DNA of 64,000 nt from Sporisorium sorghi (GCA_023212695.1 JALCCG010000089.1:1-64000), one strand, 5' to 3'; counted from the first letter of the stretch, positions 10,358 through 21,159 are shown. Notes: generated by a model from the sequence alone, not told the origin. Numbers and translations are program-made.

Positions 10358-11453
10358 ATGCCGCCCAGGCGGGCAAGAGCAGCCAAGAAGGCAGACGAGC
10401 AGCCCGACGCTGAAGCTGCACCGACGGCAGAACCTTCCACGTCCACGTCCACGGCAACGGCACCGCCACCCGAAGCCCCAAAAGTCGAATCGACACCGTC
10501 AGCCTCCAGCACATCGACCAAGGCCAAGGCCAAGCCCAAATCCCGAGCAGCGCGTCATCAACCGCCCGTGGCTGAGCAAGCGCCACCCGAGCCCGCTTCC
10601 CCGGCGGCAGCCGAAGAACCTGAAGAACCCGCCGAGCCCGAGTCAACCGCATCATCCTCAAAATCATCCATGGAAGACCGGCAAGCGCGGCTCTCCGCGC
10701 TGCGCGCCAAGATGGCCGCCTCGACCCGCGCCAATCGCCGCGACATCCTCTCGGAGCAATCCCGCGCACGAGCGATCGCGTCCGACCAGCGCGGCTCCGG
10801 GTCGCGCAAGCTTCAAAAAGCCGAGCAGCTGCTCGAGGAGCGCGACCTGCGCGAGTCCGGCGCCGACGTCGAGCGCCACCGCAACATGGGCTATTCGCTC
10901 GAGGAGAGCGAGCGCTGGGATGCGAAGCTCGAGGAGAAAGAGCGGCGCAAGGACCAAGGGCCGGGCGATTTCGGCGACGCTGCGGAGAGAGCGTACCAGC
11001 GCCAGGTGAGGGCGTTGAGGCCCGATGTGGTGGGGTACAGGAGGCAGAGAGATGAGGCGGAGAAGGTGAGGGCGAGCGGGCCGGCTAGTGGCGTACTTGT
11101 TACGGGGAAGGGTAGGGCGAGCGGTGGAGAGGTGGATGAGTTGCAGTACGGTACGCATAGGCCGAGCGACGACGCTATTGATCGTGTCGTCAATCATCTC
11201 AACCACGAGCAGCAGATGATTCAGAACAGGAGTCGTAGGAGACATGACGAGCACGATGCGGAGGTCAACTACATCAACGACAGCAACCGACACTTCAACA
11301 AGAAGCTCAAGCGCTTCTATGATAAGCAGACGCAGGAGATTAGGGAGAATCGTAAGTGCAGACTCAGACGAAAGTGCTCGAACAGATTGTTTAAACTGAC
11401 ACGCTTGCTTTTGATCTTTGTGTTCCGCAGTCGAGAGAGGTACGGCTCTCTAA
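10358..11453 (+). CDS. SYF2: Pre-mRNA splicing factor Syf2, one intron
   Basis: Syf2 is a component of the Prp19-associated (NTC) complex, acting in the spliceosome. Exon 1 is 10358-11351, the intron 11352-11430 (79 nt, GTAAGT...CCGCAG) and exon 2 only 11431-11453; the product is 338 aa. The Leu codon is split by the intron, and the last residues LERGTAL match the end of human SYF2 (LERGTAV). Family motifs include YGTHRPSDDAIDRVVNHL and AEVNYINDSNRHFNKKLKRFY. The first 100 residues are Pro/Ala/Glu-rich and probably disordered. The first ATG is at 10358; the frame continues upstream only to a GTG. Without splicing the frame reads on to 11644, which would destroy the conserved C-terminus. The stop codon coincides with the left end of a duplicated sequence. 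Confidence 0.95.
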
Positions 11454-11624
11454 GTCGCCAGGTTTGCTCACTCTGTCTCGTCACTCAGCTATTCTCGCAA
11501 TCTGATGGTCATGAAGAAGGGGTCATAAACATTACTGCTTGCTTTGAATGTGTACATGGATCGAAGAGTGCGATGATACAATTGGAAGGAATGCTGCGGG
11601 TGGGGTATTCGACACTACAAGAAA
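11445..11624 (+). repeat. Island-flanking repeat, copy A
   Basis: This 180-bp sequence runs from the last three codons of SYF2 into the SNF2-like fragment and is repeated in the same orientation at 16220-16389. Long identical blocks are GCTCTCTAAGTCGCC, GGGGTCATAAACATTACTGC and a 33-base block that begins GCTGCGGGTGGGGTATTCGA and ends CACTACAAGAAA. By eye identity is around 85 percent with a few small gaps. Confidence 0.85.
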
Positions 11625-11922
11625 CGCGTTGGGGAAGACGTTGAGCGCGATCGCCTGTCATCTGCTCTATCGCAAGTTCAAGTTCGCCCGCTGGCCGACG
11701 CTGTTCATTGCAAAGAAGTCGGTCGCCAAGCAATACGTCCGCGAGTTCAAGCGCTATGTCAATGTGGATTTGGACCCAAACTCGAACCGTTGCGAGCTCA
11801 GAGTGCTCGACCTTACTGGGCATTACAAAGAGGAGAAAGAGGTCCCTCGCGACTATCAACCGCAGGACGAGCAATCTTGGAATCGCGACCTCGCCGTCAT
11901 CGTCCCGAACAAGTCGGTGTAA
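11548..11922 (+). pseudogene. SNF2-type ATPase fragment (helicase motifs I-Ib)
   Basis: A 124-codon open frame resembles only the start of the SNF2 ATPase core. AAGGVFDTTRNALGKTLSAI aligns with motif I (usually ADDMGLGKT), but the first Gly of the GLGKT core is Ala here. FARWPTLFIAKKSVAKQYVREF corresponds to motif Ia (usually VAPKSLL..W..EF), and WNRDLAVIVPNKSV to the following YDIVIVTPSSV-type strand. The DEAH box and the whole second RecA lobe are absent, so this cannot be a working motor. The frame begins less than 100 bp after the SYF2 stop. It is most likely debris of a mobile or repeated helicase gene; a short expressed ORF cannot be excluded. Confidence 0.55.
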
Positions 11923-14344
11923 GGGGCGGTGTGTCGACCCAACCCTCACGGCCATCCCGCACGATACTTACAACAAAGACACCCACTAAATGACAGGTTC
12001 ACACACCATCATGCACATCATTGGGTGATATGCAAACTTACAATACTTAGACCAACACCAACACCAGCACTGTCAGACCGTACACCAGCCAGCCTGGCAC
12101 TATAGACTGCAGACAATGGGGAATCTGGCAGACACTGGTACTTTCATATAGAGATTCAGATTAACACTGCTCAGGTGTCTGTGCTACAGTAGAGCACTTA
12201 GCATTTCAGCCATGCCGGCCCTGGGGGCCCAAACATATATATAGAGCTTGCTTCACCTAGTTCAGCTCACTTCTTCCCATCCTACCACCATCACCTACAG
12301 GTCAGAGTAGAGAAAAATTCGATGCAGTCTCACTGACAGTCAGGTTGGTTTGTAAAGTGAGCTCAGAGCTTGTCGCAGCTTGGTCATGGAAGCATTGGAG
12401 AATTTTTTCCCGCTGGTCAGTGGCATTCTGGAGAGAAAGAGCATAGCAAGAATCATGGTGTGTTGACTCTCCAAAACTCACATCAACTTTACATGGAGGT
12501 GTCAGATTGTTCACAATTTCTGAATTTTTTAATCTCTGCAGCTTGACCGAAGCTTCTCCTTGCTCACACAGCTCCGTGGCCCGGAGTTGCAGCAGAAAAG
12601 CTCTGGACCTGAATGCAGATTGATGAGATCTGCCGCGGCTTGATTCTCTGCTGCCACAGAACACAACACAGCGTCTTCATACCTGCACTTCAGAAAATTT
12701 TTCAGGATTCTCTCGGTTTCCTGCCCCTTGACCAAGCAAAGGCTGTGCCTGCACATGGGATGATGAAATGCACTTGTCCACTGAGCTAGATCCAACTGAC
12801 ACACTTTATCAAATCCCACCAGCTTAGGCACAAGTGGGGGGGTTGCGGGTGGGGGAGCAATCGTCAACAATGCCAAAAAAAGGCTGTGGGCGGGTGCCAC
12901 CTTGCAGACACACTCGCTCGTACAGCTGGCAAGGACCAAGCAAGGGTGGCAATGGGATGAACACAAATGCCAGTGGAGTGACTTTTTCTCTTTTCCCTTA
13001 TCAGTTGATAGGGGACATTGCACTGCCCAAGTCGACCCAGGCTGGCTTGCATGCTTATCTTGGAGCTGCCTTGTGAAAAGAGAGCGCAAAGCAGGAGGCG
13101 ACAAGGCATCGAATAATTCACAAAATATTCCAGTCAGAATTTGCCTTCCCCTGCATTTTTTGTTGGCGGTGGCAGCAGGAACATCGACATTTGATCCCCC
13201 CCAGCGCTCATCAGGGGGTGGGGCAAAAGCAGTTTGCCGACCTGTCATACAAGCGTGTGAAATTAGCAGCAGCTCCAACCCATGCATTAGGCTGTCGATG
13301 CCATACAGTAGGCTTAGACGGGGGCTGCAGTAGCTCATTCCACTGGTTCCAAGTCTTGGGACATGTTGAGCCACTGTTCAGTGGCCTTTCAAGGAGCCGA
13401 GCCATTAGGCTGAGAAGAAGGCACGTTGGACAGGTACATCCACAGGCAAAGGTGATGGACTCGGCCCCTCACATTTGTCTGGAGAGATCCAAATCCCAGA
13501 TGAGTATTGCTTCTCTGTCGCAACACGATGCTCTAGCCTGTCATGCTCAAATGTCGACCCTCGACGCCTTTGGCTGCTGCTGCTGTGAATGCATCATAAG
13601 CCCATCAAGACTCGACTGCGCAAGGCGGCGCTCAGTAGATGCGAGCTTCGCATTGGCTCTAAAGCTCCTCTGCTCCTAGGCTTGAGCTTATCTCATGGGG
13701 TTGGCTTCCAATCTGGTGAGGAGCCCCACTTCAGTGCTTAATGATGCCGGTGAACTAATGTCTCCCTGTGTCGTATCATCAGTCTGTCATCCATCCTATC
13801 GCGTGACGATGGCGTGGGGGCTGAACAAAGCTCTGCAGAATGAAAGAGTCCAGGCCTCTCATCTCTCTGTTGTGACACATTTCTTGGCCATGCTGGATTG
13901 ACTGAGACATCTTGTGGGGTTGATAACACCGCATGCCTGTCAGTGTCGGGTGCTTGCACTGGGTCTCTCCTCCCAGAAGCCGAATTCATTGGCGCCGCCA
14001 CTCGAATGTTTCTGTAAGTGCCCAAAGCGCACGCTCGCCACCCTCCTCCGGGTTGTTGTGGGCTGGACACATTGATATTGACACGCCACCAGCTTCACAC
14101 TACGATGACACAGTCTTGCCAATAAGGTGATGGCAGTGGCCCACATCCCGTGTTTGGGTCATTCTGACTCTGAGTCGAGAATTCACAGAGTGGCCTTGGG
14201 GATTTGCTGGCCGATCATTGTTAGCACACTTTCCCGTGTCTTCGCTCACCGGCACGACTGAGAAAAATACCCATGACGGCTGTCGGGCCTCCTTCACAGC
14301 TCAATCGCTTCATATATGCAACTTTTCTCAAGCTGGGCAAACAT
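11923..14344. other. Gene-poor island, left part; no gene recognised
   Basis: Codon-like structure is absent and the longest frames (for example 12529-13374 on the minus strand) show no known motif and unusual Cys/His/Ser composition. A segment at about 12060-12300 has a TATATATAGAG core, a CTTCACC-type downstream stretch and a GGCCCTGGGGGCCC near-palindrome, so it could be the promoter part of a solo LTR; no matching second repeat or target duplication was found by eye. Composition is visibly less GC-rich than the flanking genes. I interpret it as degraded transposable-element DNA. Confidence 0.45.
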
Positions 14345-14455
14345 GGCTGTATGGAGTAGTGGTTAACTTAGGAGATTTTGAACAGGCCTCCGAGGTTCAG
14401 GAGCCAGTAGTAGCAAAAAAATTCTCTTACCCCAGGTTCGAATCCCAGTATGACC
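14345..14455 (+). tRNA. tRNA-Gln(UUG)-like gene with 40-nt intron, decayed
   Basis: The sequence folds as a tRNA: acceptor GGCTGTA/TATGACC, D-stem GAGT/ACTT with loop AGTGGTTA (A box), anticodon stem GGAGA/TCTCT and T-loop TTCGAAT (B box). A loop TTTTGAT puts anticodon TTG at 14378-14380, and the intron 14382-14421 sits after position 37, the canonical place. T-rich terminators follow at 14456 onward. The anticodon loop and D-arm resemble yeast tRNA-Gln(UUG). Three base pairs are broken (3:70, 50:64, 51:63), all C-A mismatches, so the gene is probably a pseudogene or poorly functional. The intron-containing layout was worked out by hand and needs tRNAscan-SE. Confidence 0.55.
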
Positions 14456-15349
14456 TTTTGTTTTTTGCACTTTTTTGCATCCTATGCATGCACAAGGTCG
14501 AGAGGAACACACATGTCAAATTTCAAGCAAGATTGATCAGGTAATGCAAGAGTTATGGTTGTTTCAAATTTTTCAGTATGATGGTTTTCGGCCACAGTCG
14601 CACATTTGATGGTGTCAAATGCAAATCGGTACCACCGTGCATTTTGCAGATCAAAGTGGGCTTTCGTGAGCTGTTCGAGATGGTCGGATGTGGGCAATTC
14701 AGACTGGCTGCGAAGGCTTGACAGCAACAGGAAACTCTATGTGCATTCTGCTCCTGTCCGGGATCTGTCCTGAGCCTCGCAAATGCATCCAGGGGGTCCG
14801 CTGCACTGTTACATACGCAATAGCTCGTCACAACAACTTGTCGCTGTTCCGAAACCTTGCAGTCGCAGCTTTCTTGCTCGACATCGTGCTGACAGCTTAG
14901 CCACAATGGCAATCTAATATTACATGGCGACGAGATCGTTCAACTCCTCACACTGCATCCTGCTGAAGCTGCGAAAGGATCTCCAGTGCGAGCGATCTGC
15001 CTTACAGGCACCGACACGGCACACCGCTGCAAAGATGGTGTGTCAGAGCAATTAGGTGCACGGCTTGCTGGGATGCAGCTTTCGTAGATCAGTGATCACG
15101 TCTGCATGTGCATCGAGCCAGAGCAAATCGGGCAAATTGCCCACGCGTGGAAGGCCACCCGAAAACGGCAACAACAGCCACGTCCGCTGAATCTTACAAT
15201 CAACAACCTAAGACAGGGGGGCTGGTGGGGGCGAGGCCCACTAAATACTCGAGGGGTATCCTTGCGTGCAGCATGGCGGCCACGTGTTGCATGGCCTTGG
15301 AACGGAGGCAAGCACGTTGCGGCGGTGACCGGCAGACGGGTCGTAACAC
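14456..15349. other. Gene-poor island, middle part; nothing recognised
   Basis: After the T-rich stretch that follows the tRNA-like gene, no coding sequence, RNA gene or repeat boundary could be supported. Several short frames exist on both strands without motif or consistent codon use. Confidence 0.4.
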
Positions 15350-16215
15350 TTCTGTGGCCACATCAAGGCCATCGTCCCAACGGCAGATGCCGTGTTGAAG
15401 GCGTGGAAGAACAGGAGCGCTGGTTCCGCCACCGTGGCTCGTAAGTTCTACCACAAGGAGCTTGTCAAACACGCAAAGGCCCGATTGCAGGCTTTGGGCT
15501 TCAACAGCGGCATCAGAGTCGAATTGGAGAACCTGATGGCTGAATTTCGCTATAGAATCCGCCCGTGCTAGGGGGATTCCGCCAGTGACGACATGGTGAG
15601 GAAGCACAATGAGTTGATGGAGGATTACATGGTGAAGTTGGCGGCACATTCTAGCCTTGCCATGGAAGACATGAAAGCGGTGGCAGAGGCGCAAAGCTTG
15701 TACGAAGCCAGTCTCCGCAAACATTACATCTTCCCAGAGGAGGACTCCGCTTCAGGGCCCCTTCCTTCTGAAGAGAGACCGGCCCGACTGCGAGGCGCTG
15801 CCCGCTGTCCACGAACACAATGTAACGATGGCTCACGTGGCTTCACACAAGCAGCGGAGCGATCATATGCGCGAAGGAAGTGACAAAGGGTTACATCGAC
15901 GCCAAGAAGATCGAGACCTCGACGCTGGAGGAGGAGTTGAAGCAAGAGTGTCAGAAGCTTCTCACCTCTTCGACCAATCAACACTACGACGTCTTGCACC
16001 CAGGTATCGTCGCTAGTGCTGTCTGCGATGAGAACGGTCTCGAAAGCGAGCCACTCGTGCGGCGAGCATTCGCCGAGCTTCCATCAACCAAGCTGCTTCT
16101 GATCGCTGGGCTGATCAAGCATATCCTCCAGAGAATCGATCCCTCCTTCTCCTACAAAGGCAGAGAGTTTGTCAACTTTCACCCAGACGAATCGATGCTA
16201 CCAGAGGCGACCGCT
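15350..16215 (+). pseudogene. Frameshifted remnant of an unknown helical protein
   Basis: Consecutive frame segments look like pieces of one protein separated by frame breaks. The first (about 15350-15570) reads HIKAIVPTADAVLKAW and LVKHAKARLQALGF and ends at TAG 15568-15570. The second starts at 15593 with MVRKHNELMEDYMVKLAAHS and continues to about 15800. The third (about 15890-16212) reads KGYIDAKKIETSTLEEEL, then LVRRAFAELPSTKLLLIAGL and FVNFHPDESMLPEAT. All are Ala/Glu/Lys/Leu-rich and helical, unlike the surrounding non-coding frames. I do not recognise the family. The right end is cut by repeat copy B. It is read in the same direction as the SNF2-like fragment, so both could derive from one element. 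Confidence 0.4.
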
Positions 16216-16219
16216 TGCT

Positions 16220-16389
16220 GCTCTCTAAGTCGCCGGGGTTCGCTCGCTTCGTCACTCAGCACGCGATCGTATGGACATGAATAGGGGTCATAAACATTAC
16301 TGCTTGCCTTGAATGTGTACATGAATCGAATCGCGCGATGATACAAATGGAAGGATGGCTGCGGGTGGGGTATTCGACACTACAAGAAA
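16220..16389 (+). repeat. Island-flanking repeat, copy B
   Basis: This is the right-hand copy of the sequence at 11445-11624. It starts with the same GCTCTCTAAGTCGCC that ends SYF2, although here no SYF2 codons precede it. It stops just upstream of where copy A encodes the Walker-A-like motif. The corresponding SNF2-like frame contains a TGA here. The EXG1 stop codon lies about 95 bp further right. Confidence 0.85.
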
Positions 16390-16484
16390 AGGAATGCGGG
16401 TGGACCCGTGCGTGAAAGCCTCACTCACTCTTTGCGCATCGTCGTCGCTCGACCTCTTTTGCCTGCCAGAGGCATGATTGCTGT

Positions 16485-17998
16485 CTAGCAACGGGCGTTG
16501 GGTCGCGAGTTGAGGTTCCTCGTGATCCAGCCGTACCTGAGACCACGCTGGTAGTCCCAGTCGGCCGCCTGCTCGGTCTTCCACGTCCAGAAGATCCAAC
16601 CCGAGGCACGCTCGTACACCGAGATCTGCGTCTCGAACAGCTTCTGCAGTAGCGACTTGTACGATGCCGAAAAGTTGGAGCCGTCACCCGTCTTGCCGTT
16701 GCAGCTGCCCACGTACCAGCTGCCCTGGCCGAAGCTGCCGTCGTAGCGCGCACCCACACCCCTGCCGTTGAGGTACTTGGCGCAGTCGGTCGGGGCAGTG
16801 GTCCACTCGCCGACGATGGTCCACAGGTTCTTGTTGGACGAGGCGAGGCCGCTCGCTTGGCTGCAGTAGTTGTTGAGACGCTCGTCGTCGGACCTGGCCA
16901 CCTCCTGAGGCGAGAAGACCTGGTAGATGTGCGTGTCGAGCAGAACCTGCTGGTACTGCGGCGGTTGGGCCACGCCGTTCCAGTACTGAAGACCCATGAA
17001 GCCATCGTGGATCATGATGGCGGCATTGGCGAACTTGGAGCGGACGTTGTAGTATCCCGTTTGGTAATATCGTTTTGTAAATTCCATAAGGCTGCCGCCA
17101 AGATAGCCTGCAGGCTCGTTGAGAAGCTCGATCGAGGTGACGGTGCCGTCGTACTTGGCGTAGCGAGCGGCAATACCAGAAATGACGGCGACGGCGCGGT
17201 CCATGTTTTTCTGGTCGTTGGGCCAGTTGGCAGCGCCCTTGCGGCCCGAGTTGTCGAAGCCGTTCTGCGAGCCAGGAGCGCCGTGCAGGTCAATGATGAC
17301 CTTGAGACCATACTTCTGGCTCCACTGGATAGCACGCTCGAGGTAGTCGCCCTGGTTAGCGCGGACGTACGGCTCGCCGGCCGAGGTGTCGAAAGCCCAG
17401 TAGCCGATGGGGATACGAACGTGGTTTAGACCGGCGCCGGCGATCTGAGCAAAGTCAGACTCGGTGTAGAAGGTGGACCAGTGCTTTTGGAGCCTGCCGT
17501 ACGCGTTGGAGGCGTACTGTCCAAACGTCCACTCGTCGATGACGCGCGAGTCGCCTGTGTTGTCGAAGAGGCTGGGAGTGATCCAAGGCTCGGCGACCAG
17601 CCATCCACCGATGTTGACACCTCGGACCTATGGAAGCAAGCGTCAGAAGAGGGTACAAGGTAGGGGAGTAGGTCAGTAACGAGAGTATCCATGATAGATG
17701 GCGCATACATTCCACTTTGTCGCATGTATGCACTCCGGCACCTTACCTTTTGGGTTCCGTATGCGAATCCGGGGTTCTGGCGGCTCTTGAATACGATACG
17801 AGCGTCTTTGCGGATCTTGCCACGTTCGTCGAGGAGCGAGTCTTGGAGCTTTCCTTCGTGGGTGGCACGGATGACAGGGCGAGAGTCTTGACCGGCAGGA
17901 ACGAAGGCGCCTACAGCAGAGGGAGCAGCCGCAGATGGCTGAGCCACAAGGGCCAGCGCCGAGACGAGGGCGGGAAGGAGGCTGAGCTTGAGCATCAT
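16485..17998 (-). CDS. EXG1: Secreted glucan exo-1,3-beta-glucosidase, GH5, one intron
   Basis: The 464-aa product matches fungal Exg1, a cell-wall/secreted enzyme releasing glucose from beta-1,3-glucan. Exon 1 is 17747-17998 (84 codons), the intron 17628-17746 (119 nt, GTAAGG...CCATAG) and exon 2 16485-17627. A signal peptide (MMLKLSLLPALVSALALVAQ...AAA) is followed by a polar propeptide-like stretch. Family motifs include VRGVNIGGWLVAEPWITPSL, HVRIPIGYWAF and DLHGAPGSQNGFDNSG. The acid/base Glu is in LLNEPAG (about residue 255) and the nucleophile in VGEWTTAPTDC (about 358); the end WDYQRGLRYGWI is also typical. A TATA-like TATATAT lies about 235 bp upstream of the ATG. The 3' end abuts the island-flanking repeat. 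Confidence 0.96.
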
Positions 17999-19593
17999 TT
18001 TGGAGGGGGATCGAAAGCCGTGGGCTTGGCAGAAGGATCCAGAAAGTGGCTTGCTACCAGAGCTGAGCTGCGGAGGTGCGGAGGAGCTTGACGTGTGTCA
18101 AGCTGGTGGAAGAGACGGGAGACGTGAACGTAAATGAGATGGCCTTGAGGTGGAAGCGGCGGTGGCGGTGGGGAAGGGGCGTAGAGATGGGGGAGAGGCG
18201 TGGTCAACTGTTAGCGAGAGAAGATGGGGGATATATATGAGGAGGAAGGGGGAGTGGCGAGGATGCAAGGAGCCAGGATAAATTTCCGAGACACTTAGCG
18301 GAGAATAAACGAGCAGGAACGGCAGAGACGGGGGCTGTCAAGAAGTACGAAGGACAGGAGCACGCCAAGCGAGCGGACCTTGGTTGGTGGTGCACGACGC
18401 GCAGGAGATGGGTCTGCCGGCAGACCTGTAGGTGGTGGGTGTTTGAGTGTGGTGGTGCAGTGAGCGCGGGAAGGCGGAGAGACAGACGAAGAGATGGCGG
18501 AGACGAAAGAGGAGAGAGAGAGAAGGGGCCCGAGTGGGGGAAAAAGGAGCAGGAGAAGGACTAAGGACGAGCGACGAGGAGGAGGAGATGTAGACTAGCA
18601 GAACAAGTAAGGGGAAGTCTACAGACGGAGAAACTAAGTTTCGCAAGGCGGCAGCCGATGGGTAGACGAGCTGCAGGCTGAAGTCAAGCGACGCTTTGCG
18701 CCGGCCAATTGTGCCTGTCCTCTTGTCGCTCCGTCGAGCTCTAGCAACACAGCAACACAGCAACAGTATCAAGCGAGCACGTTCGAGAACGCGAGAGGAG
18801 GCCTTGGAGAAGCCGTGGTGCCGATATGAAATGCAACGCGAATGAACCGCGAGAACAGAGCGACCCCGCGATGCGATGAGTTGTATCACGATCGACTGCG
18901 TTCCTACTACAGCAAAAGAGCATACTCAAGCTCGACGAGCGCATGATGCTTTCGACAGGCGGAGGCCGATAGCATGCATTTGCAGCCAACCAGTCTCCCT
19001 GCGCCGGGGGAACACAACGCAGTAGAATCCAGACTCGACTCTTTTTCTCTCAACTGGCTAGCGTAGCAAAGGAGGAGTGTTTGCATGAGCGACAGTGGGC
19101 GGGCGTTTATTTATTTATTTTTCTAATTAATTAAATAATGAAAAGAACAACAGAATGCGCTGTTCAACACGGCAGAGTGACGACCACAAGGTCAGGTCAG
19201 TGTGGGCGATACCTTTCTGGAATGGACACTAAACCACCTCGGATAATGGCGAGCAACATTCTTGACGGCAAAGCACAGACCCTTTCCCCACTTGAGCTGG
19301 AGCTCTCGCGCGCGCGCGTCCAATTTAGACCCTCTTTGTCATCACATGATCTTGCTTGAAGAGAGTCTTGTCACACTCTGATCCTCTAAGCAAGCGAGTA
19401 CAACGACGCAAGCCACGCTTCTTGGCGATTGTGATGGAAGAGGAGGAACCGAGCTCGAAAGTGTGATTGTGATTGGCTCGAGGTGACAAGTTGCAAAAAC
19501 AGAGACGACTCTCGTGTCTACAGTATCCATGAACAGAGATGGGCGCGAGGCGGTCTGGAATCACAACGCCTGCCGATCGTAGAACGTGCAATC

Positions 19594-19622
<29 letters not shown>
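19594..19622. repeat. Poly(A) tract, 29 A
   Basis: An uninterrupted run of 29 A lies in the EXG1-UPF1 intergenic region. Similar runs occur at 79-123, 6495-6523 and 38356-38388, with T28 at 48792-48819. Confidence 0.9.
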
Positions 19623-19624
<2 letters not shown>

Positions 19625-20526
19625 AAATTTCCTGTCGATCTTTCAAGAAACAAGAGTAAGGCGAAGAGCTGTATCATGTACTTGTTGAGGCTGAGCAGAC
19701 GGGACCGTCAAGTACTGCTCTACAAGTCGCGGGCAAACAAAAATGGACCCATCCCGGGGCAGCGGTGTGCATAAGCGGACTTTCGGAGCTGGAAGCGCGA
19801 GAAAAGGCACAGTCTCGAATAGAGCTGTCCTTTTCTCTCTCGCTTTGCTTCTCGCTCCGGCGCTCTTATCGCTGAGCATGTGTTTGTTTTGCTCTGCTTT
19901 CCCATCCTTCCATTCCCGTGTGCACGACTTTGCAGCCGGAGAGCGTGCTGTAGCTGGATCTGAGACAGTCCGTGACTTGCTTTCATTAATCGGCGAATAA
20001 CGAGTGTCCCGCTTCTTTTCTTTTCCCCGTCTTTTCAAACAATCTGCTGCACAAGCTGCAGACGCCACCCCGCCAGCGCCCTCTGGTAGCCTAGTGCAAA
20101 GCCCTGCAGCAGCTTTCCGCCCCTTCGCGCTTGGTGCCTGATGTTGGGGCTGACAACCGACCAACGCCGACTCGCTACGCTTGTCGAGCTGCATCCTGTT
20201 CACACGCTCCTCGGAGCTCGACTGGAGCTTGAGAAAGGCGACAGGCAGCCAATCGATCGACCGACAATCGATCACAAGCAAAGCTCGATTTCACCCTTGA
20301 TCGCAGACTCGCAGGACAACAATCCTTCTGTTGCGATCATCGTCTTGCACCGTGTGGCGCTGGAACACTCTCGCTGCGAAACAACTCAACGAGCTGCTTC
20401 GTTAGAGGTTACTTTCCGCCCTCGCTCGATCGATGACGTCTTCATCCCTCGGGCAAATCGGGCAACTGCGACTGTAAGGGAAAGCTTTGTGTCGAAAAGA
20501 CATCTGACATGTTCCATCGGTAGCGC

Positions 20527-20551
20527 CTCTCTCTCTCTCTCTCTCTCTCTC
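20527..20551. repeat. CT dinucleotide microsatellite
   Basis: About twelve CT units lie 600 bp upstream of the UPF1 start codon. Pyrimidine tracts of this kind are common in smut promoters and 5' leaders. Confidence 0.85.
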
Positions 20552-21159
20552 ATCGCGTCGATCCCTTCGGCATCATTCAACACCTACCTGTTGCGGCTTC
20601 ATTTGATCGGTTGAATGACATTCTTTGTCTCGGCCAGGCAAGTCAATCTATTGAAGATGGTCAAGGGCACCATCAAAGCCTGCATCACACGATCTTTCAG
20701 AGTCAGAGAGTCACAAACACGTGGAGCGTGGAGCCGTTGCAGATCCGCAGCGCGTCTGAGACACGAACTCACCCGAAAATTTGGCGCGTCTTTATAATGT
20801 TAGACTCTTTCAACTTACATCTCGGCACTGTCTGCTTACGTACTGATGACAGATGGATTGAGCACCCCTTAAACTTTGATTTCTCCGACCCGCGCGCACT
20901 TTTGGCGAGATTAACTCTTTCTGATCTTCTCAAAGACACCCTTGATCAGGGACGTGGCATACTCCATCGCTCCCACCTTTCCCTCACCACGACAGCTGCT
21001 TTCTTGGTTGACGACAACAGCTTGCTCCACGATCAGCCTGACTCGCAGCTTCGCATCGCATCCTTGGCCGAGTTGGCGGTCGCGTAGCTCTTCAAATGCT
21101 CTAAGCGCCCTTTGCCCTGGCTGTCGATCCCTTTCGACGCTTTCATCGCAGCAGCAGCC

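Larger units (their letters stand above)
17999..21159. other. Long divergent intergenic region, EXG1 / UPF1
   Basis: This 3.2-kb region separates divergent EXG1 and UPF1. It has a TATA-like site at 18231-18239, an AT-rich patch at 19110-19140, a run of 29 A at 19594-19622 and a CT microsatellite at 20527-20551. No frame shows a motif or good codon use, and I found no tRNA, snRNA or 5S signature. It is the longest stretch without a protein gene or recognisable remnant, so an unrecognised non-coding RNA or an intron-rich small gene is possible. Confidence 0.5.

Noticed and set aside
10325..11644. Single long frame for SYF2 running to 11644
   Set aside because: It starts at a GTG and passes through the intron; splicing restores the conserved LERGTAL end.
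12529..13374. 281-codon minus-strand frame in the island
   Set aside because: No motif and odd Cys/His/Ser composition; codon use unlike neighbouring genes.
15106..15444. 112-codon plus-strand frame in the island
   Set aside because: It overlaps the better-supported broken frame starting near 15350 and has no motif.
19643..20281. 212-codon minus-strand frame upstream of UPF1
   Set aside because: It has no recognisable domain, mixed composition and lies among microsatellites.
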